DNA of 64,000 bases from SAR92 clade bacterium H231 (GCA_025153775.1 JAOALC010000003.1:496001-560000), one strand, 5' to 3'. Counted from the first letter of the stretch, positions 8,627-17,785 are shown. Made by a program: numbers and translations. The notes: generated by a model not told the origin, from the letters alone.

Positions 8627-11600
8627 TTGAAGATTGGTACTAACATAACAGCAACTACTGCGGCCACTAGCCTCGCTAAGAACGAGCGAGCTATGGCGCA
8701 GTCGATGCAGCGACTTTCAACGGGGCTGAAAATTAATTCAGCTGCTGATGATGTCGCTGGGCTGGCTATGGTTGACCGAATGACAGCCCAATCAAAAGGG
8801 CTGAGCCAGGCCGTGCAGAATGCCAATGACGCCATAGGTATGATCCAGACTGCCGACGGCGCGATCAATGGTGTAACAGATATGCTGCAGCGTATGCGTG
8901 AACTCTCGGTACAGGCTGTTAGTGACACCAATACAGCCAGCGATCGTCAAGCTTTGGATCTTGAATACCAGGCATTAAAGTCAGAATTAACCAGAATCTT
9001 CAGCCAGACTCAGTGGAATGGTGAGAATCTCTTGGATGGGTCTCATTTTGGCGCTACCACCTCTTTCCAGGTGGGTGCCAATGTCTCACAGACTATTGAA
9101 ATGTCTCTGGGTGCATTCTCAACGGCTACTCTGGGTAGAACAACCCAATACGGCAGTCATCTCTCAACGGCCCCCACCAGTGCTCAGGTATCTCAACCTA
9201 CCTCGAGCTATGTGACCACCAATGATACAACGGGCACCTGGACACAGCGCGGCTCAGATATTGATGGAGAAGCTGCCGGGGATGAGAGCGGTTGGTCGAC
9301 GGTTATGAGCAATGATGGCAACACCATTACTATAAGTGCGCCGCGAAATGATGGTGCTGGCGCAGACTCCGGTCATATTCGCATCTTTGACTGGAGTGGC
9401 TCGAACTGGGTGCAGCGTGGCCAGGATATTGATGGTGAGGCAAAGACATTTACCAATGGCGACTTTTCATCTTCAACTGTTAGCGTCAATGGCAATGTGG
9501 CCTCGATAGATGGCTGGGATATTTATCTAGAGCAGTTAAAGCTGGGTAGTTTAGGAGCTACAGGCCCCTCCAATGTTGCTGGCTATGCCACACCTTCAGA
9601 CAGCGCACCGAACCCTACCTATGGAGGCAGAACTAGCCGAGGCGACCAAAATGTGCCCAATACAGCTAGTTATAATTACTCTGTTAATGGCAGTACGCTA
9701 CAGATGTACTCCAACGCTAGGGTTTATGGGGGCGACGTACTCCATGGGCCCTATGTGGTGTCAAAGGAGCCCGTCTATGTAGCCGCCGGATCTGACCTAA
9801 GCTTTGAGTGGCGAGCTCAGGGTGGCAGCGACGCCTTCGATGTCTATGCCTATGCTCTGAACACGGATACTGGTGAGACGATTAATCTGTTAAATCAGAC
9901 AGGCAGTGGTACTAATGACAGTGGTTGGCAGACGGTCAATGCAGAGATACCTACAACAGGCAACTATAAGTTCGTCTTTGTGTCCGGCACCTTTGATGAA
10001 ACCTTTGGAACTGCCGCAGGAGCCTCACTCTATATAGATAATGTCAATGTAGGCGCTGCTCCCGGGGCGCTGAGCTACAGCCAGTTGCTGGCTAACTTAA
10101 CGGAAGCAGGTGCCCTGACCAGTATAGCTATGAGCGAGGATGGCGATACGGTTTCAATAGCAGACTTCGGCGCCGAGAGCACAGCAGGGCAGGTGCGAGT
10201 TTACAGTTGGAATGGCAGTGCCTGGATTCAGAAGGGTGTAGATCTGGTGGGTGAGTCTCCTGGAGACGCTGTTAGCAGTATCAGTATGAGCGGTGATGGC
10301 GATACCATTGTTGTGGGTGCATCTTACAACGATGGTAATGGTACAGATGCAGGCCATGCAAGAATCTATGACTGGAATGGCAGCAGCTGGATTCAGCGCA
10401 GCAATGATATCGATGGTCAGAGCGCGGCAGATTACAGCGGACAGTCGGTGAGTATTAGCGATGATGGCAATACCATGGCTCTGTCTTCACCGGGCAATAA
10501 CAGCAATGGCAACGACTCGGGCCATGTGCGTATCTTCACCTGGAGCGGGACTGCATGGACGGCTGTAGGCAATCCCATTGTAGGCGAGTCGGCTGAAGAT
10601 AAGATTAACAATGTCTCTATCAGCACAGATGGCGAGACTATTGCTGTAGGCGCTACCGGCAATGATGGCAATGGTGCTAATTCTGGTCATGTTCGAATCT
10701 ACACATGGAATGGCACGGCCTGGGTCCAACAAGGTGCTGATATCGACGGTGAAGCGGCAGGTGATATGAGCGGCTATTCGGTCGCCCTCAGCGATGCTGG
10801 TGACACTGTGGCTATTGGAGCGCCAGAAAATGATGGCAATGGTTCCAACTCAGGTCATGTGCGCCTCTATGATTGGAATGGCACTGCCTGGGTACAGCGC
10901 GGAGCTGATCTTGACGGGGAGACCAGTGATGATCTCAGTGGATCCTCTGTCAGCATCAACTCTATAGGGTCTACAGTAGTTATTGGAGCTACGGGGAATA
11001 ATGGCAATGGCGCCGACTCGGGTCATAGCAGAGTCTACGACTGGCCGACTACCACTACCTTAGTCCATACAGCTGGAGTAGATGAGATAGACTTTAATAA
11101 CCGCGATTTAGTCCAGGGAGATCGCATTACTCTGACCATTACTGGAGGTACAGAGATACAAGGAGTAATTGGCACTGAGGGTCTGGATGCATTGCTGACA
11201 GAGATGGCCGCACAGATAGAGGCCCAGTCAGGCCTGTTTACGGCAGCCTCTGCGGCGGCTGGAGTGCTGACATTCTCCGGTCTCACCGATGGCTCTTCAC
11301 CCGCTGCGATTATCGTTAGCCTAGAGCAGTTTGAGGCTGTGGTTACCACAGCTATAACCACTGCATCAAAAGCTACTATCTCACTGCAGGTGATTGATAA
11401 CGCGCTAACTCAAGTTAACTTGCAGCGTGCTACCTATGGTGCGGTAATGAATCGCCTTGAATATGCCATAGATAATCTCGCGGATATGGCGGCCAATACT
11501 CAGGCATCGCGCAGCCGCATTCAGGATGCAGATTACGCCAAAGAGAGCGCTGAATTAGCCAGAACTCAGATTATTCAGCAGGCGTCGACAGCCATGGTAG

Positions 11601-11656
11601 CTCAGGCTAATCAGCAGGCTAGGAATGTGATGGATATTTTAAACTGGAATAAATAG
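8627..11656 (+). CDS. Giant flagellin with seven-bladed FG-GAP propeller and extra inserted domain
   Basis: The 1009-residue protein starts at TTG with the classic flagellin N-terminus (MKIGTNITA..., then QRLSTGLKINSAADDVAGLA). The D0/D1 region runs to about residue 170. The exposed middle (about 205-803) is made of repeats of the type DIDGE..GD, S.DG.T...GA, NDGNG..SGHVRIYDWNG.AW. I count seven, consistent with a closed beta-propeller (FG-GAP_2-like repeats). Blade 2 is interrupted at about residues 272-495 by a beta-rich segment with SLYIDNVNVG near its end, reminiscent of a carbohydrate-binding jelly-roll. A Flagellin_IN-like part (about 815-915) precedes the C-terminal D1/D0 region ending VMDILNWNK. 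Upstream are a sigma-28-like promoter and a hairpin. No flagellar genes are adjacent. Confidence 0.93.
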   Translation: MKIGTNITATTAATSLAKNERAMAQSMQRLSTGLKINSAADDVAGLAMVDRMTAQSKGLSQAVQNANDAIGMIQTADGAINGVTDMLQRMRELSVQAVSDTNTASDRQALDLEYQALKSELTRIFSQTQWNGENLLDGSHFGATTSFQVGANVSQTIEMSLGAFSTATLGRTTQYGSHLSTAPTSAQVSQPTSSYVTTNDTTGTWTQRGSDIDGEAAGDESGWSTVMSNDGNTITISAPRNDGAGADSGHIRIFDWSGSNWVQRGQDIDGEAKTFTNGDFSSSTVSVNGNVASIDGWDIYLEQLKLGSLGATGPSNVAGYATPSDSAPNPTYGGRTSRGDQNVPNTASYNYSVNGSTLQMYSNARVYGGDVLHGPYVVSKEPVYVAAGSDLSFEWRAQGGSDAFDVYAYALNTDTGETINLLNQTGSGTNDSGWQTVNAEIPTTGNYKFVFVSGTFDETFGTAAGASLYIDNVNVGAAPGALSYSQLLANLTEAGALTSIAMSEDGDTVSIADFGAESTAGQVRVYSWNGSAWIQKGVDLVGESPGDAVSSISMSGDGDTIVVGASYNDGNGTDAGHARIYDWNGSSWIQRSNDIDGQSAADYSGQSVSISDDGNTMALSSPGNNSNGNDSGHVRIFTWSGTAWTAVGNPIVGESAEDKINNVSISTDGETIAVGATGNDGNGANSGHVRIYTWNGTAWVQQGADIDGEAAGDMSGYSVALSDAGDTVAIGAPENDGNGSNSGHVRLYDWNGTAWVQRGADLDGETSDDLSGSSVSINSIGSTVVIGATGNNGNGADSGHSRVYDWPTTTTLVHTAGVDEIDFNNRDLVQGDRITLTITGGTEIQGVIGTEGLDALLTEMAAQIEAQSGLFTAASAAAGVLTFSGLTDGSSPAAIIVSLEQFEAVVTTAITTASKATISLQVIDNALTQVNLQRATYGAVMNRLEYAIDNLADMAANTQASRSRIQDADYAKESAELARTQIIQQASTAMVAQANQQARNVMDILNWNK

Positions 11657-11665
11657 TCTGCTCTG

Positions 11666-12916
11666 CTAGGCTAAATCTGAGCCGCAGATAATCTCGGCCG
11701 CAGGCTCTGACCTGATACAGATCCAGGTTAAGCCTGAGCTGATAACCAGATAGGCGACGCCATAATAGAGACCGGTAATGCCGATTAGATCAGCAGTGAA
11801 GCTGCTATAGAGCATGGCTGTGAGCACCAGCAGGCGAGAATATTCCAGTGGGCGCACGTAGCGCTTTCCATCGAGTATTGCGCCTACAACCACCAAGATA
11901 TAAGTCTGAGCCAGCACTATCATCCATAGCATTGGCAGGGGCAGTTGCGCTGCCTGAGCTGCACTCCAGAGATGGAAAATCGACAGCACAGCGTACTGGG
12001 CGATAATAGCCCCATGGACACGAGAGCTGAGGCTGGGGTTATATTTTTCAAACTGGGTCAGGTCAGATTTAGACTGGGGATACTGGGCGGCAACATCTTT
12101 GGGCTGCCAACCGGTGCGCGACCAGAGAACGCTGAATTTGTCCTGCCAGACCTGCGTGCGCCAGGCATCTTTAGCCATGCCGACAAAAATATGCAGATTG
12201 GCCCAGATTGGGTTCCAGCTAGCCAGAGGTGAACGGATGCCGTAGATGGGCTCAATCTGAGGGCTCTCTGCTTTAAAGGTACCAAACAATCGGTCCCAAA
12301 TAATCAGCAGACCTCCGTAATTTGTATCTATATATTCAGGGTTCTGGGCATGGTGCACTCTGTGGTTCGACGGGGTGACCATAAACCATTCGAGCCATCC
12401 CAAAGTCGAAATATGCTGTGTATGAACCCAGAACTGATAGATCAGATGGGCTGAGGCGATGCTGACATACATATAGATCGGCATGCCAAGAAAAAAGCAG
12501 GGTATAAAAAACACCCAGGTGGTCATAAAGCTGGTACTGGTTTGACGCAGGGCAGTGCTCAGATTGTAGTCTTCACTCTGATGATGAACCACATGGGAGG
12601 CCCAAAATAGCTGACGCTCATGACTGATGCGGTGGTACCAATAGTAGAGAAAATCATACAGCAGAATGCCCAGCAACCAATGGCTGATGGATGCCATCTC
12701 AAATGACCAGACTGCATGATTTTGCTCAATTCGGGAAAATACTAGGAGGCCGATATTGAGGAATACAAATTTGGTCACCGTGCTCAGCAGGCCCATGCTC
12801 AGGCTATTAATACTGTCGTTAACCCTGTAGGTATTTTTGCCTTTTAGCCAGCCCCAACAGAGTTCAACCAGAATTAGTAGCAAGAAAATCGGTACTGCGT
12901 AAGGCACAAAATTCAT
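11666..12916 (-). CDS. Sterol desaturase/fatty acid hydroxylase family membrane protein
   Basis: This integral membrane di-iron hydroxylase of about 416 residues has the family's histidine clusters: HRISH, HVVHH and HRVHHAQN. Several hydrophobic segments flank them, and a C-terminal membrane region extends beyond the core domain. The family oxidises lipids such as sterols, fatty acids or alkylglycerols; the substrate is not predictable here. The frame is open ten codons further upstream, but the ATG at 12916 (MNFVPYAVPIFLLL) has GGGGA directly before it. The gene is convergent with flagellin gene 1, with only 9 bases between the stops. Confidence 0.88.
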   Translation of the reverse strand: MNFVPYAVPIFLLLILVELCWGWLKGKNTYRVNDSINSLSMGLLSTVTKFVFLNIGLLVFSRIEQNHAVWSFEMASISHWLLGILLYDFLYYWYHRISHERQLFWASHVVHHQSEDYNLSTALRQTSTSFMTTWVFFIPCFFLGMPIYMYVSIASAHLIYQFWVHTQHISTLGWLEWFMVTPSNHRVHHAQNPEYIDTNYGGLLIIWDRLFGTFKAESPQIEPIYGIRSPLASWNPIWANLHIFVGMAKDAWRTQVWQDKFSVLWSRTGWQPKDVAAQYPQSKSDLTQFEKYNPSLSSRVHGAIIAQYAVLSIFHLWSAAQAAQLPLPMLWMIVLAQTYILVVVGAILDGKRYVRPLEYSRLLVLTAMLYSSFTADLIGITGLYYGVAYLVISSGLTWICIRSEPAAEIICGSDLA

Positions 12917-12982
12917 AGATTCCCCAATTTCAAGAGAATATTTCACAGTAACCAGGTGCCGTGACCTAGCTATGGAGTTTGG

Positions 12983-13459
12983 TTACCTGCGAATATCTCG
13001 ATAATTCTGTATCAATAAAGTTAGAGGGATTAGACGAAAGGCAACCATGGCCAAAGACGGCTTACTGAGATCGCTCAAAGAGGACAACAGATACAGTTCC
13101 ATATCGCTCCAAATCAAGCAGCAGACTATGATCAGAGCAGCCACATTGACTGACCTAAAGTAGAGGTTCTTGTAACATGAATACAGATAGACCGCGCTGC
13201 CCAAAAGAACCATCGATAGCCTGATATTAACCATGTTCTCGACTGACGCTGCATCCAGTAGCCTCTGGTTTAAATCGGAGGCGAGATGGTATTCCGGGAA
13301 CTGAGTCACCATGACGGCCCTAAAAGCCCAGAGGAGCACTATAAGAACGCATCTTTTTAGTATCTTTGGTCGAATCGATTCCAGGTAGGTTTTGGACACT
13401 TCCCGATAAGGAAATAAAGCCTTCATTTCCTCTTCTGATACATGTGTGTTTTCTTGCAT
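12983..13459 (-). CDS. Hypothetical membrane protein
   Basis: A protein of about 158 residues that I do not recognise. After a charged N-terminus (MQENTHVSEEEMKALFPYRE) come about four hydrophobic segments (VLIVLLWAFRAVMV, MVLLGSAVYLYSCY, VAALIIVCCLIW, LAMVAFRLIPLTLLI) and a basic C-terminus (NYRDIRR). I chose the second of two adjacent ATGs because it has better spacing from GGGGGA. It lies 66 bases upstream of the sterol-desaturase-family gene in the same direction, so cotranscription is possible. Confidence 0.65.
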   Translation of the reverse strand: MQENTHVSEEEMKALFPYREVSKTYLESIRPKILKRCVLIVLLWAFRAVMVTQFPEYHLASDLNQRLLDAASVENMVNIRLSMVLLGSAVYLYSCYKNLYFRSVNVAALIIVCCLIWSDMELYLLSSLSDLSKPSLAMVAFRLIPLTLLIQNYRDIRR

Positions 13460-13756
13460 CATTTCCCCCAACCAGATGGCAAACCGGATTTATTTTAATG
13501 GACTTCCGTTATGCAGGATACTCCTTTAAACGACGCAAATCATCCTGCCGGCGCCTTTAGACCTAGCTTAAAATGACTAGAGTGAGAGGCTCTATAATAG
13601 GTTCTGAGCGAGATTGTGGTTAGCCCTTTTATAGCTCTAAAAAAACGTGGCTCAATCTAGCTGAACTGCTACTAACCGGGGCTTTAGATCATTGTTAACT
13701 ACAAAGATTTAAAAGAATTTATCAACGCAGAGATTCATATTGAAAAGGAGTGACCA

Positions 13757-14122
13757 ATGCATTATTGGTTTTTAATGGCTGGTGCAATTATTTCATTAGC
13801 AGGAATGGTATTTCATGGGTTTATTGGCGGGAAAATCTATATGAAGAATGTCAATGAAAGCAGCATGGAGACATTAACGAAATCGTTAAGCCTTGTTTCT
13901 TGGCATGTATTCACCATCTTTCTTTTTATAAGCGGTTCCACCTTGATCTATATAGCTTATAACCCAACATTTTACATAGCCGCTTATCCAGTCATTGGTG
14001 TTAATCTTTTAAGCTCACTTTTATTTGTCATGCTTGGCTTAGGAAGACATAGGTTTTTATTGAGAATGCCAGGTGCCTATTTAATGGGCAGCACTGCCGT
14101 GCTTGCTTGGTTGGGAATATGA
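13757..14122 (+). CDS. Small hypothetical membrane protein
   Basis: This 121-residue protein has four predicted transmembrane segments (about residues 2-25, 45-68, 72-95, 102-121) and few charged residues. It is preceded by AAAAGGAGTG with good spacing to the ATG. I do not recognise the family. It stands alone between a divergently transcribed membrane protein gene and the promoter region of flagellin gene 2. The roughly 300 bases before it contain no gene that I can support. Confidence 0.7.
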   Translation: MHYWFLMAGAIISLAGMVFHGFIGGKIYMKNVNESSMETLTKSLSLVSWHVFTIFLFISGSTLIYIAYNPTFYIAAYPVIGVNLLSSLLFVMLGLGRHRFLLRMPGAYLMGSTAVLAWLGI

Positions 14123-14325
14123 CAGGCTCAATAGCAGATGAGGTCAAATAACCCAGAGGCAGCATAAGGCAAGGAAGTTATGCTAGAGACTTGGTAGGAG
14201 CATTTAGGTGGTGTGATGACCAAGCTGAAGGTGGATTTGCCATAGTATAGTTACTCTGCGGGGCTAGATTATAATTCTTAGTCATCAGACGATAATAAAC
14301 GTCACCCCATAATTCTCCAGTTATA

Positions 14326-14388
14326 AAGTGGCAATGCCTTGCCAAACTCAGGTTTATTCGGCTAATGCCGGCGACAAATTGCCACTTG
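14326..14388 (+). repeat. Conserved upstream block shared by the two flagellin genes
   Basis: AAGTGGCAAT at 14326 is inverted as ATTGCCACTT near 14379. The block between them (GCAATGCCTTGCC, then TTATTCGG, then ATTGCCACT) aligns with about 8468-8527 upstream of flagellin gene 1 (GCAATAGCTTGCC, TTGTTCGG, GTTGCCACT). It appears to be part of the duplicated control region of these genes. I see no gene between 14123 and 14390. Confidence 0.55.
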
Positions 14389-14390
14389 CT

Positions 14391-14417
14391 TAAAGATGTC
14401 ATTTTCACTGTCGATCT
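14391..14417 (+). promoter_or_regulatory. Sigma-28 (FliA)-like promoter of flagellin gene 2
   Basis: TAAA at 14391-14394, then exactly 15 bases, then GTCGATCT at 14410-14417, matching the sigma-28 consensus TAAA-N15-GCCGATAA well. The position relative to the TTG start mirrors flagellin gene 1. Confidence 0.75.
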
Positions 14418-14432
14418 CGCCTAGCGAGATCG
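14412..14432 (+). promoter_or_regulatory. Perfect hairpin overlapping the flagellin 2 promoter
   Basis: The same 9-bp stem as upstream of flagellin gene 1 (CGATCTCGC / GCGAGATCG), here with loop CTA in place of TAA, followed by the same CGGAAATAAGTC. Stem conservation beside a changed loop suggests the structure or dyad matters. Confidence 0.75.
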
Positions 14433-14485
14433 CGGAAATAAGTCCGCCTCTCTGATAACCATTTTTTTGGATATTGGATTAAGAC

Positions 14486-16879
14486 TTGAAGATAGGCACC
14501 AACATAACGGCAAGCATTGCCGCCAACAGCCTCGCTAAGAACGAGCGAGCCATGGCGCAATCTATGCAGCGACTGTCCACAGGGCTGAGAATCAACTCAG
14601 CTGCTGATGATGCCGCTGGGCTGGCTATCGCCTCAAGAATGACAAGTCAGGCCAGAGGACTAGATCAGGCTGTCCAGAATGCCAATGATGCGATAGGTAT
14701 GATTCAGACAGCGGACGGTGCAGTTGCCAGCGTGACAGCTATGTTGCAGAGAATGCGAGAGCTGTCTGTTCAGGCTGCGAATGACACTAATACCAGCAAG
14801 GATAGATCATCACTGGATTTAGAGTATCAGGCACTTAAGGCAGAGATAGAACGAGTCTTTAGCAACACCCAGTGGAATGGTGAAAATCTCCTAGACGGCT
14901 CCCATTTTGGCAGTACCACATCATTCCAGATAGGCGCTAATTCCTCCCAAAAAATTGATGTTTCCCTGGGTAATCTATCTATCAACCGTCTTGGAGGAAC
15001 TTCGGTACAGACAGGTTATATGGCTCATGCATCTGCTGCACCTACTCTGATACAGACCACAGCACCAGTCTCCAGCGAAACCCCTAGTGCCAGTGGAACT
15101 TGGGCTCAGCGAGGCGCTGATATTGACGGTGCTAATGCCGGCGATTATGGAGGATTTTCTGTGAGTATGAGTGCAGATAAAAACACCATTGCAATGTCTG
15201 CAGTACATCGGAGCACCGGCGGAATAAACACCGGACAGGTACGCATGTTTGACTGGAATGGTAGTGCTTGGATTCAGCGGGGTTCAGACATCAATGGCGA
15301 GGCCGCTGGAGATAAAGCAGGTTGGTCTATAAGTCTTAGCACTGACGGAAATACCATAGCAATCGGTGCTAGATACAATGATGGTGGAGGGTCTAATGCA
15401 GGCCATGTTCGTATTTATGACTGGAGTGGAGGCGCTTGGACACAACGTGGCACGGATATAGATGGGGAATCATCAGGCGACGAAATGGGACAGTCAGTTG
15501 CTCTGAGCTCAGATACTAACACCCTTGTAGTGGGATCGCCCTGGAACGATGGTGCTGGTGCTAATTCCGGCAGCGTGCGAGTCTATGACTGGAATGGAAC
15601 CGCTTGGAATCAACGGGGCACTGATATCGATGGAGAATCCTCGAATAACTATAATGGCCAGTCTGTATCCATAAGTGCCAATGGATCTATTATCGCTATG
15701 GGAGCAGTAAAAAATAATGGTAATGCGGGCCATGTGCGCATTTACTCATGGGACGGAAGTGCCTGGGTTCAGTTGGGCGCTGATATAGATGGGGAAACTG
15801 CAGGCGATGAAATAGGTCAGTCCATCGCGCTTACTGCCGACGGCAACTCCATTGTGATGGGTGCTCAATTCAATGACGGAGGTGGCTCTAATTCTGGTCA
15901 TGCCCAAGTATTTGACTGGAATGGCAGTGACTGGGTTCAGCGTGGTACTGATATCGATGGGGAGCGCAGTGGAGATTATAGCGGCATATCTGTCTCGATA
16001 ACTGATGATGGAAACAGTATCGCTATTGGAGCTCGGGGCAATGATGATGGTGGCAGCGGCGCAGGACAAGCGAGAGTTTATAACTGGGACGGGAGCGCCT
16101 GGGTTCAACGTGGCTCAGACATTGATGGCGAGTCCTCAGGCGACGGGTCAGCCCAGTCTTTGAAAGTCAGTGGGGACGGCATCACACTAGCGGTCGGTGC
16201 TCTCTATAATGACAACAGCAATGGCAGTGATGCTGGTCATGTGAGAGTTTATGACTGGCCCACTACTTCTACTTACACTGCCGCTATAAGTACGATTGAC
16301 TTCAATAATCTCAATCTTATAACAGGCGACCGAATTACCATCGATGTCATCGGAGGTGCGCAGGTTCAAGGAATCATTGGGGCAGATGGCTTGGATGCTC
16401 TTCTAACTTCTATGGCTTCGCAAATAGCTGCCCAAACAGGTCTATATGGGAGCGCATCAGCAAGCTCTGGCGTAATCAATGTAACTGGTCTGGCAGATGG
16501 TAACCCTGTCTCAGGACTCACCGTGACTCTAGAAAAAGACGCTAATAACTATGCTGACTCATTGTCACCCACAAATATAACTACCGCTGTCCTTGCCACA
16601 AGCTCTCTGACCGCGATCGACAGGGCCATGACGCAGATAAATAGTCAAATGGGAGCCTATGGAGCAGCAATGAACCGCCTTGAATATGCCATTGATAATC
16701 TCACTACTATGGCGATTAACGTCAGAGTATCGTTGAGCAGAATACAAGATGCTGACTACGCCAAGGAAACCACAGAACTGGCGCGAACTCAGATTATTCA
16801 GCAAGCAGCTACAGCTATGCTGGCTCAAGCCAATCAGCAGGCAAAGATGGTTATGGATATTCTCAATTGGGATAAGTAA
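14486..16879 (+). CDS. Giant flagellin with seven-bladed FG-GAP propeller
   Basis: This 797-residue paralogue of flagellin gene 1 also starts at TTG. It has an N-terminal D0/D1 region (about 1-170, with MQRLSTGLRINSAADDAAGL), then seven uninterrupted repeats at about residues 205-590, each about 55 residues with the core GxDIDGE..GD, S.DGN.IA.GA, NDGG, GHVRIYDWNGSAWVQRG. A Flagellin_IN-like segment follows (about 597-700) and then the C-terminal flagellin domain (SRIQDADYAKETTELARTQI) ending VMDILNWDK. It lacks the extra domain found in blade 2 of its neighbour. No flagellar assembly gene or FliS chaperone gene is near. A terminator follows. The protein is presumably exported through the flagellar secretion system. 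Confidence 0.93.
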   Translation: MKIGTNITASIAANSLAKNERAMAQSMQRLSTGLRINSAADDAAGLAIASRMTSQARGLDQAVQNANDAIGMIQTADGAVASVTAMLQRMRELSVQAANDTNTSKDRSSLDLEYQALKAEIERVFSNTQWNGENLLDGSHFGSTTSFQIGANSSQKIDVSLGNLSINRLGGTSVQTGYMAHASAAPTLIQTTAPVSSETPSASGTWAQRGADIDGANAGDYGGFSVSMSADKNTIAMSAVHRSTGGINTGQVRMFDWNGSAWIQRGSDINGEAAGDKAGWSISLSTDGNTIAIGARYNDGGGSNAGHVRIYDWSGGAWTQRGTDIDGESSGDEMGQSVALSSDTNTLVVGSPWNDGAGANSGSVRVYDWNGTAWNQRGTDIDGESSNNYNGQSVSISANGSIIAMGAVKNNGNAGHVRIYSWDGSAWVQLGADIDGETAGDEIGQSIALTADGNSIVMGAQFNDGGGSNSGHAQVFDWNGSDWVQRGTDIDGERSGDYSGISVSITDDGNSIAIGARGNDDGGSGAGQARVYNWDGSAWVQRGSDIDGESSGDGSAQSLKVSGDGITLAVGALYNDNSNGSDAGHVRVYDWPTTSTYTAAISTIDFNNLNLITGDRITIDVIGGAQVQGIIGADGLDALLTSMASQIAAQTGLYGSASASSGVINVTGLADGNPVSGLTVTLEKDANNYADSLSPTNITTAVLATSSLTAIDRAMTQINSQMGAYGAAMNRLEYAIDNLTTMAINVRVSLSRIQDADYAKETTELARTQIIQQAATAMLAQANQQAKMVMDILNWDK

Positions 16880-16911
16880 GGTCGATCTCGCCGACAACTT
16901 ATACCAAACAA

Positions 16912-16943
16912 AAAACCCCGCCTCTTTGCAGAGATGGGGTTTT
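16912..16943 (+). terminator. Rho-independent terminator after flagellin 2
   Basis: AAAACCCC and GGGGTTTT enclose an inner stem CTCT/AGAG, so the element can work in both directions: for flagellin gene 2 and for the convergent hydrolase gene. Confidence 0.8.
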
Positions 16944-16981
16944 ATTGTTTGGGAGTAGTGATATGGGCCAATAGTTAAATG

Positions 16982-17785
16982 CTACTTACTCGCTGGTTGA
17001 ATGACTAACTCAAGCAAATCAGCAAGTTCTCTTCGGTGGGAGCGCTGGGCATTGTGATCACTAACAAGACTGTGCACAGGCCAGTTTCGTGAGAGGGCGT
17101 TTTTCCATGAGGGGTTAGTGACTGATCGCATCACTGCTGCAGTTTCGTCCTTGATAAAGGGTATAAAGGTAGCAGGCAACTCGTGAGCATCTGGGTTGTC
17201 GAACGCGACAGGTTCGGTGAGCGTCGCCAATGATTGGGGCACGTCATGAGGAGCCTCAGAGTCTTTTATCAGCCATGAAAAGAACACTTGCCCGTCGACT
17301 ACTGGATGTTCTGCCATGGCTGGCCACAAATCCATTGCAGACATACCGTGGTTAGGGATGGCAGCATCTAGGAAAATAGCATGTTTGATTTTTTCAGGAA
17401 CCTGATTCATCACTCCAGTGATCACCATTCCGCCGTAGCTATGGCCGACTAAAATGATCTGGTCCAACTGCTCATATGTAATGGTATTCACCACATCAGT
17501 GATGTGAGTGGTTAAGTTAATTTCCTTACTCGCTAGGTGTGCTCTTTCCCCAAGTCCGGTTAATGTTGTTCGGTAGACCTTATGACCTCTGTTGGTCAAC
17601 AGCAGATCCATTAATTTCCAATCCCATGCTCCACCGCTGGCGCCATGGACCAGGACATAAGTTTGGGGCTGGGTCTGAGTGCCTGCTGTGCTGCCTTTAT
17701 TAGCAAGTTGAAAAGCCTCATCAAACTCAGATGCAGCAGCACTCTGAAAAGCCAGTAAACAAGTAAGAATTAGAATTAGTCTCAT
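16982..17785 (-). CDS. Secreted alpha/beta hydrolase
   Basis: This 267-residue protein has an N-terminal signal peptide (MRLILILTCLLAFQSAAAS) and an alpha/beta hydrolase fold. The oxyanion region is VLVHGASGGAWDW, the nucleophile elbow is VGHSYGGMV, and a C-terminal SDHNAQRSHRRELADLL carries the likely catalytic aspartate region and histidine. The pattern resembles the methylesterase/hydroxynitrile-lyase-like group of esterases. The substrate is unknown; export to the periplasm or outside is likely. Confidence 0.82.
   Translation of the reverse strand: MRLILILTCLLAFQSAAASEFDEAFQLANKGSTAGTQTQPQTYVLVHGASGGAWDWKLMDLLLTNRGHKVYRTTLTGLGERAHLASKEINLTTHITDVVNTITYEQLDQIILVGHSYGGMVITGVMNQVPEKIKHAIFLDAAIPNHGMSAMDLWPAMAEHPVVDGQVFFSWLIKDSEAPHDVPQSLATLTEPVAFDNPDAHELPATFIPFIKDETAAVMRSVTNPSWKNALSRNWPVHSLVSDHNAQRSHRRELADLLELVIQPASK

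Noticed and set aside
10154-10732. Open frames on the minus strand inside flagellin gene 1 (and similar ones in gene 2)
   Set aside because: They mirror the repeat structure of the propeller-coding DNA; no initiation signals and no recognisable products.
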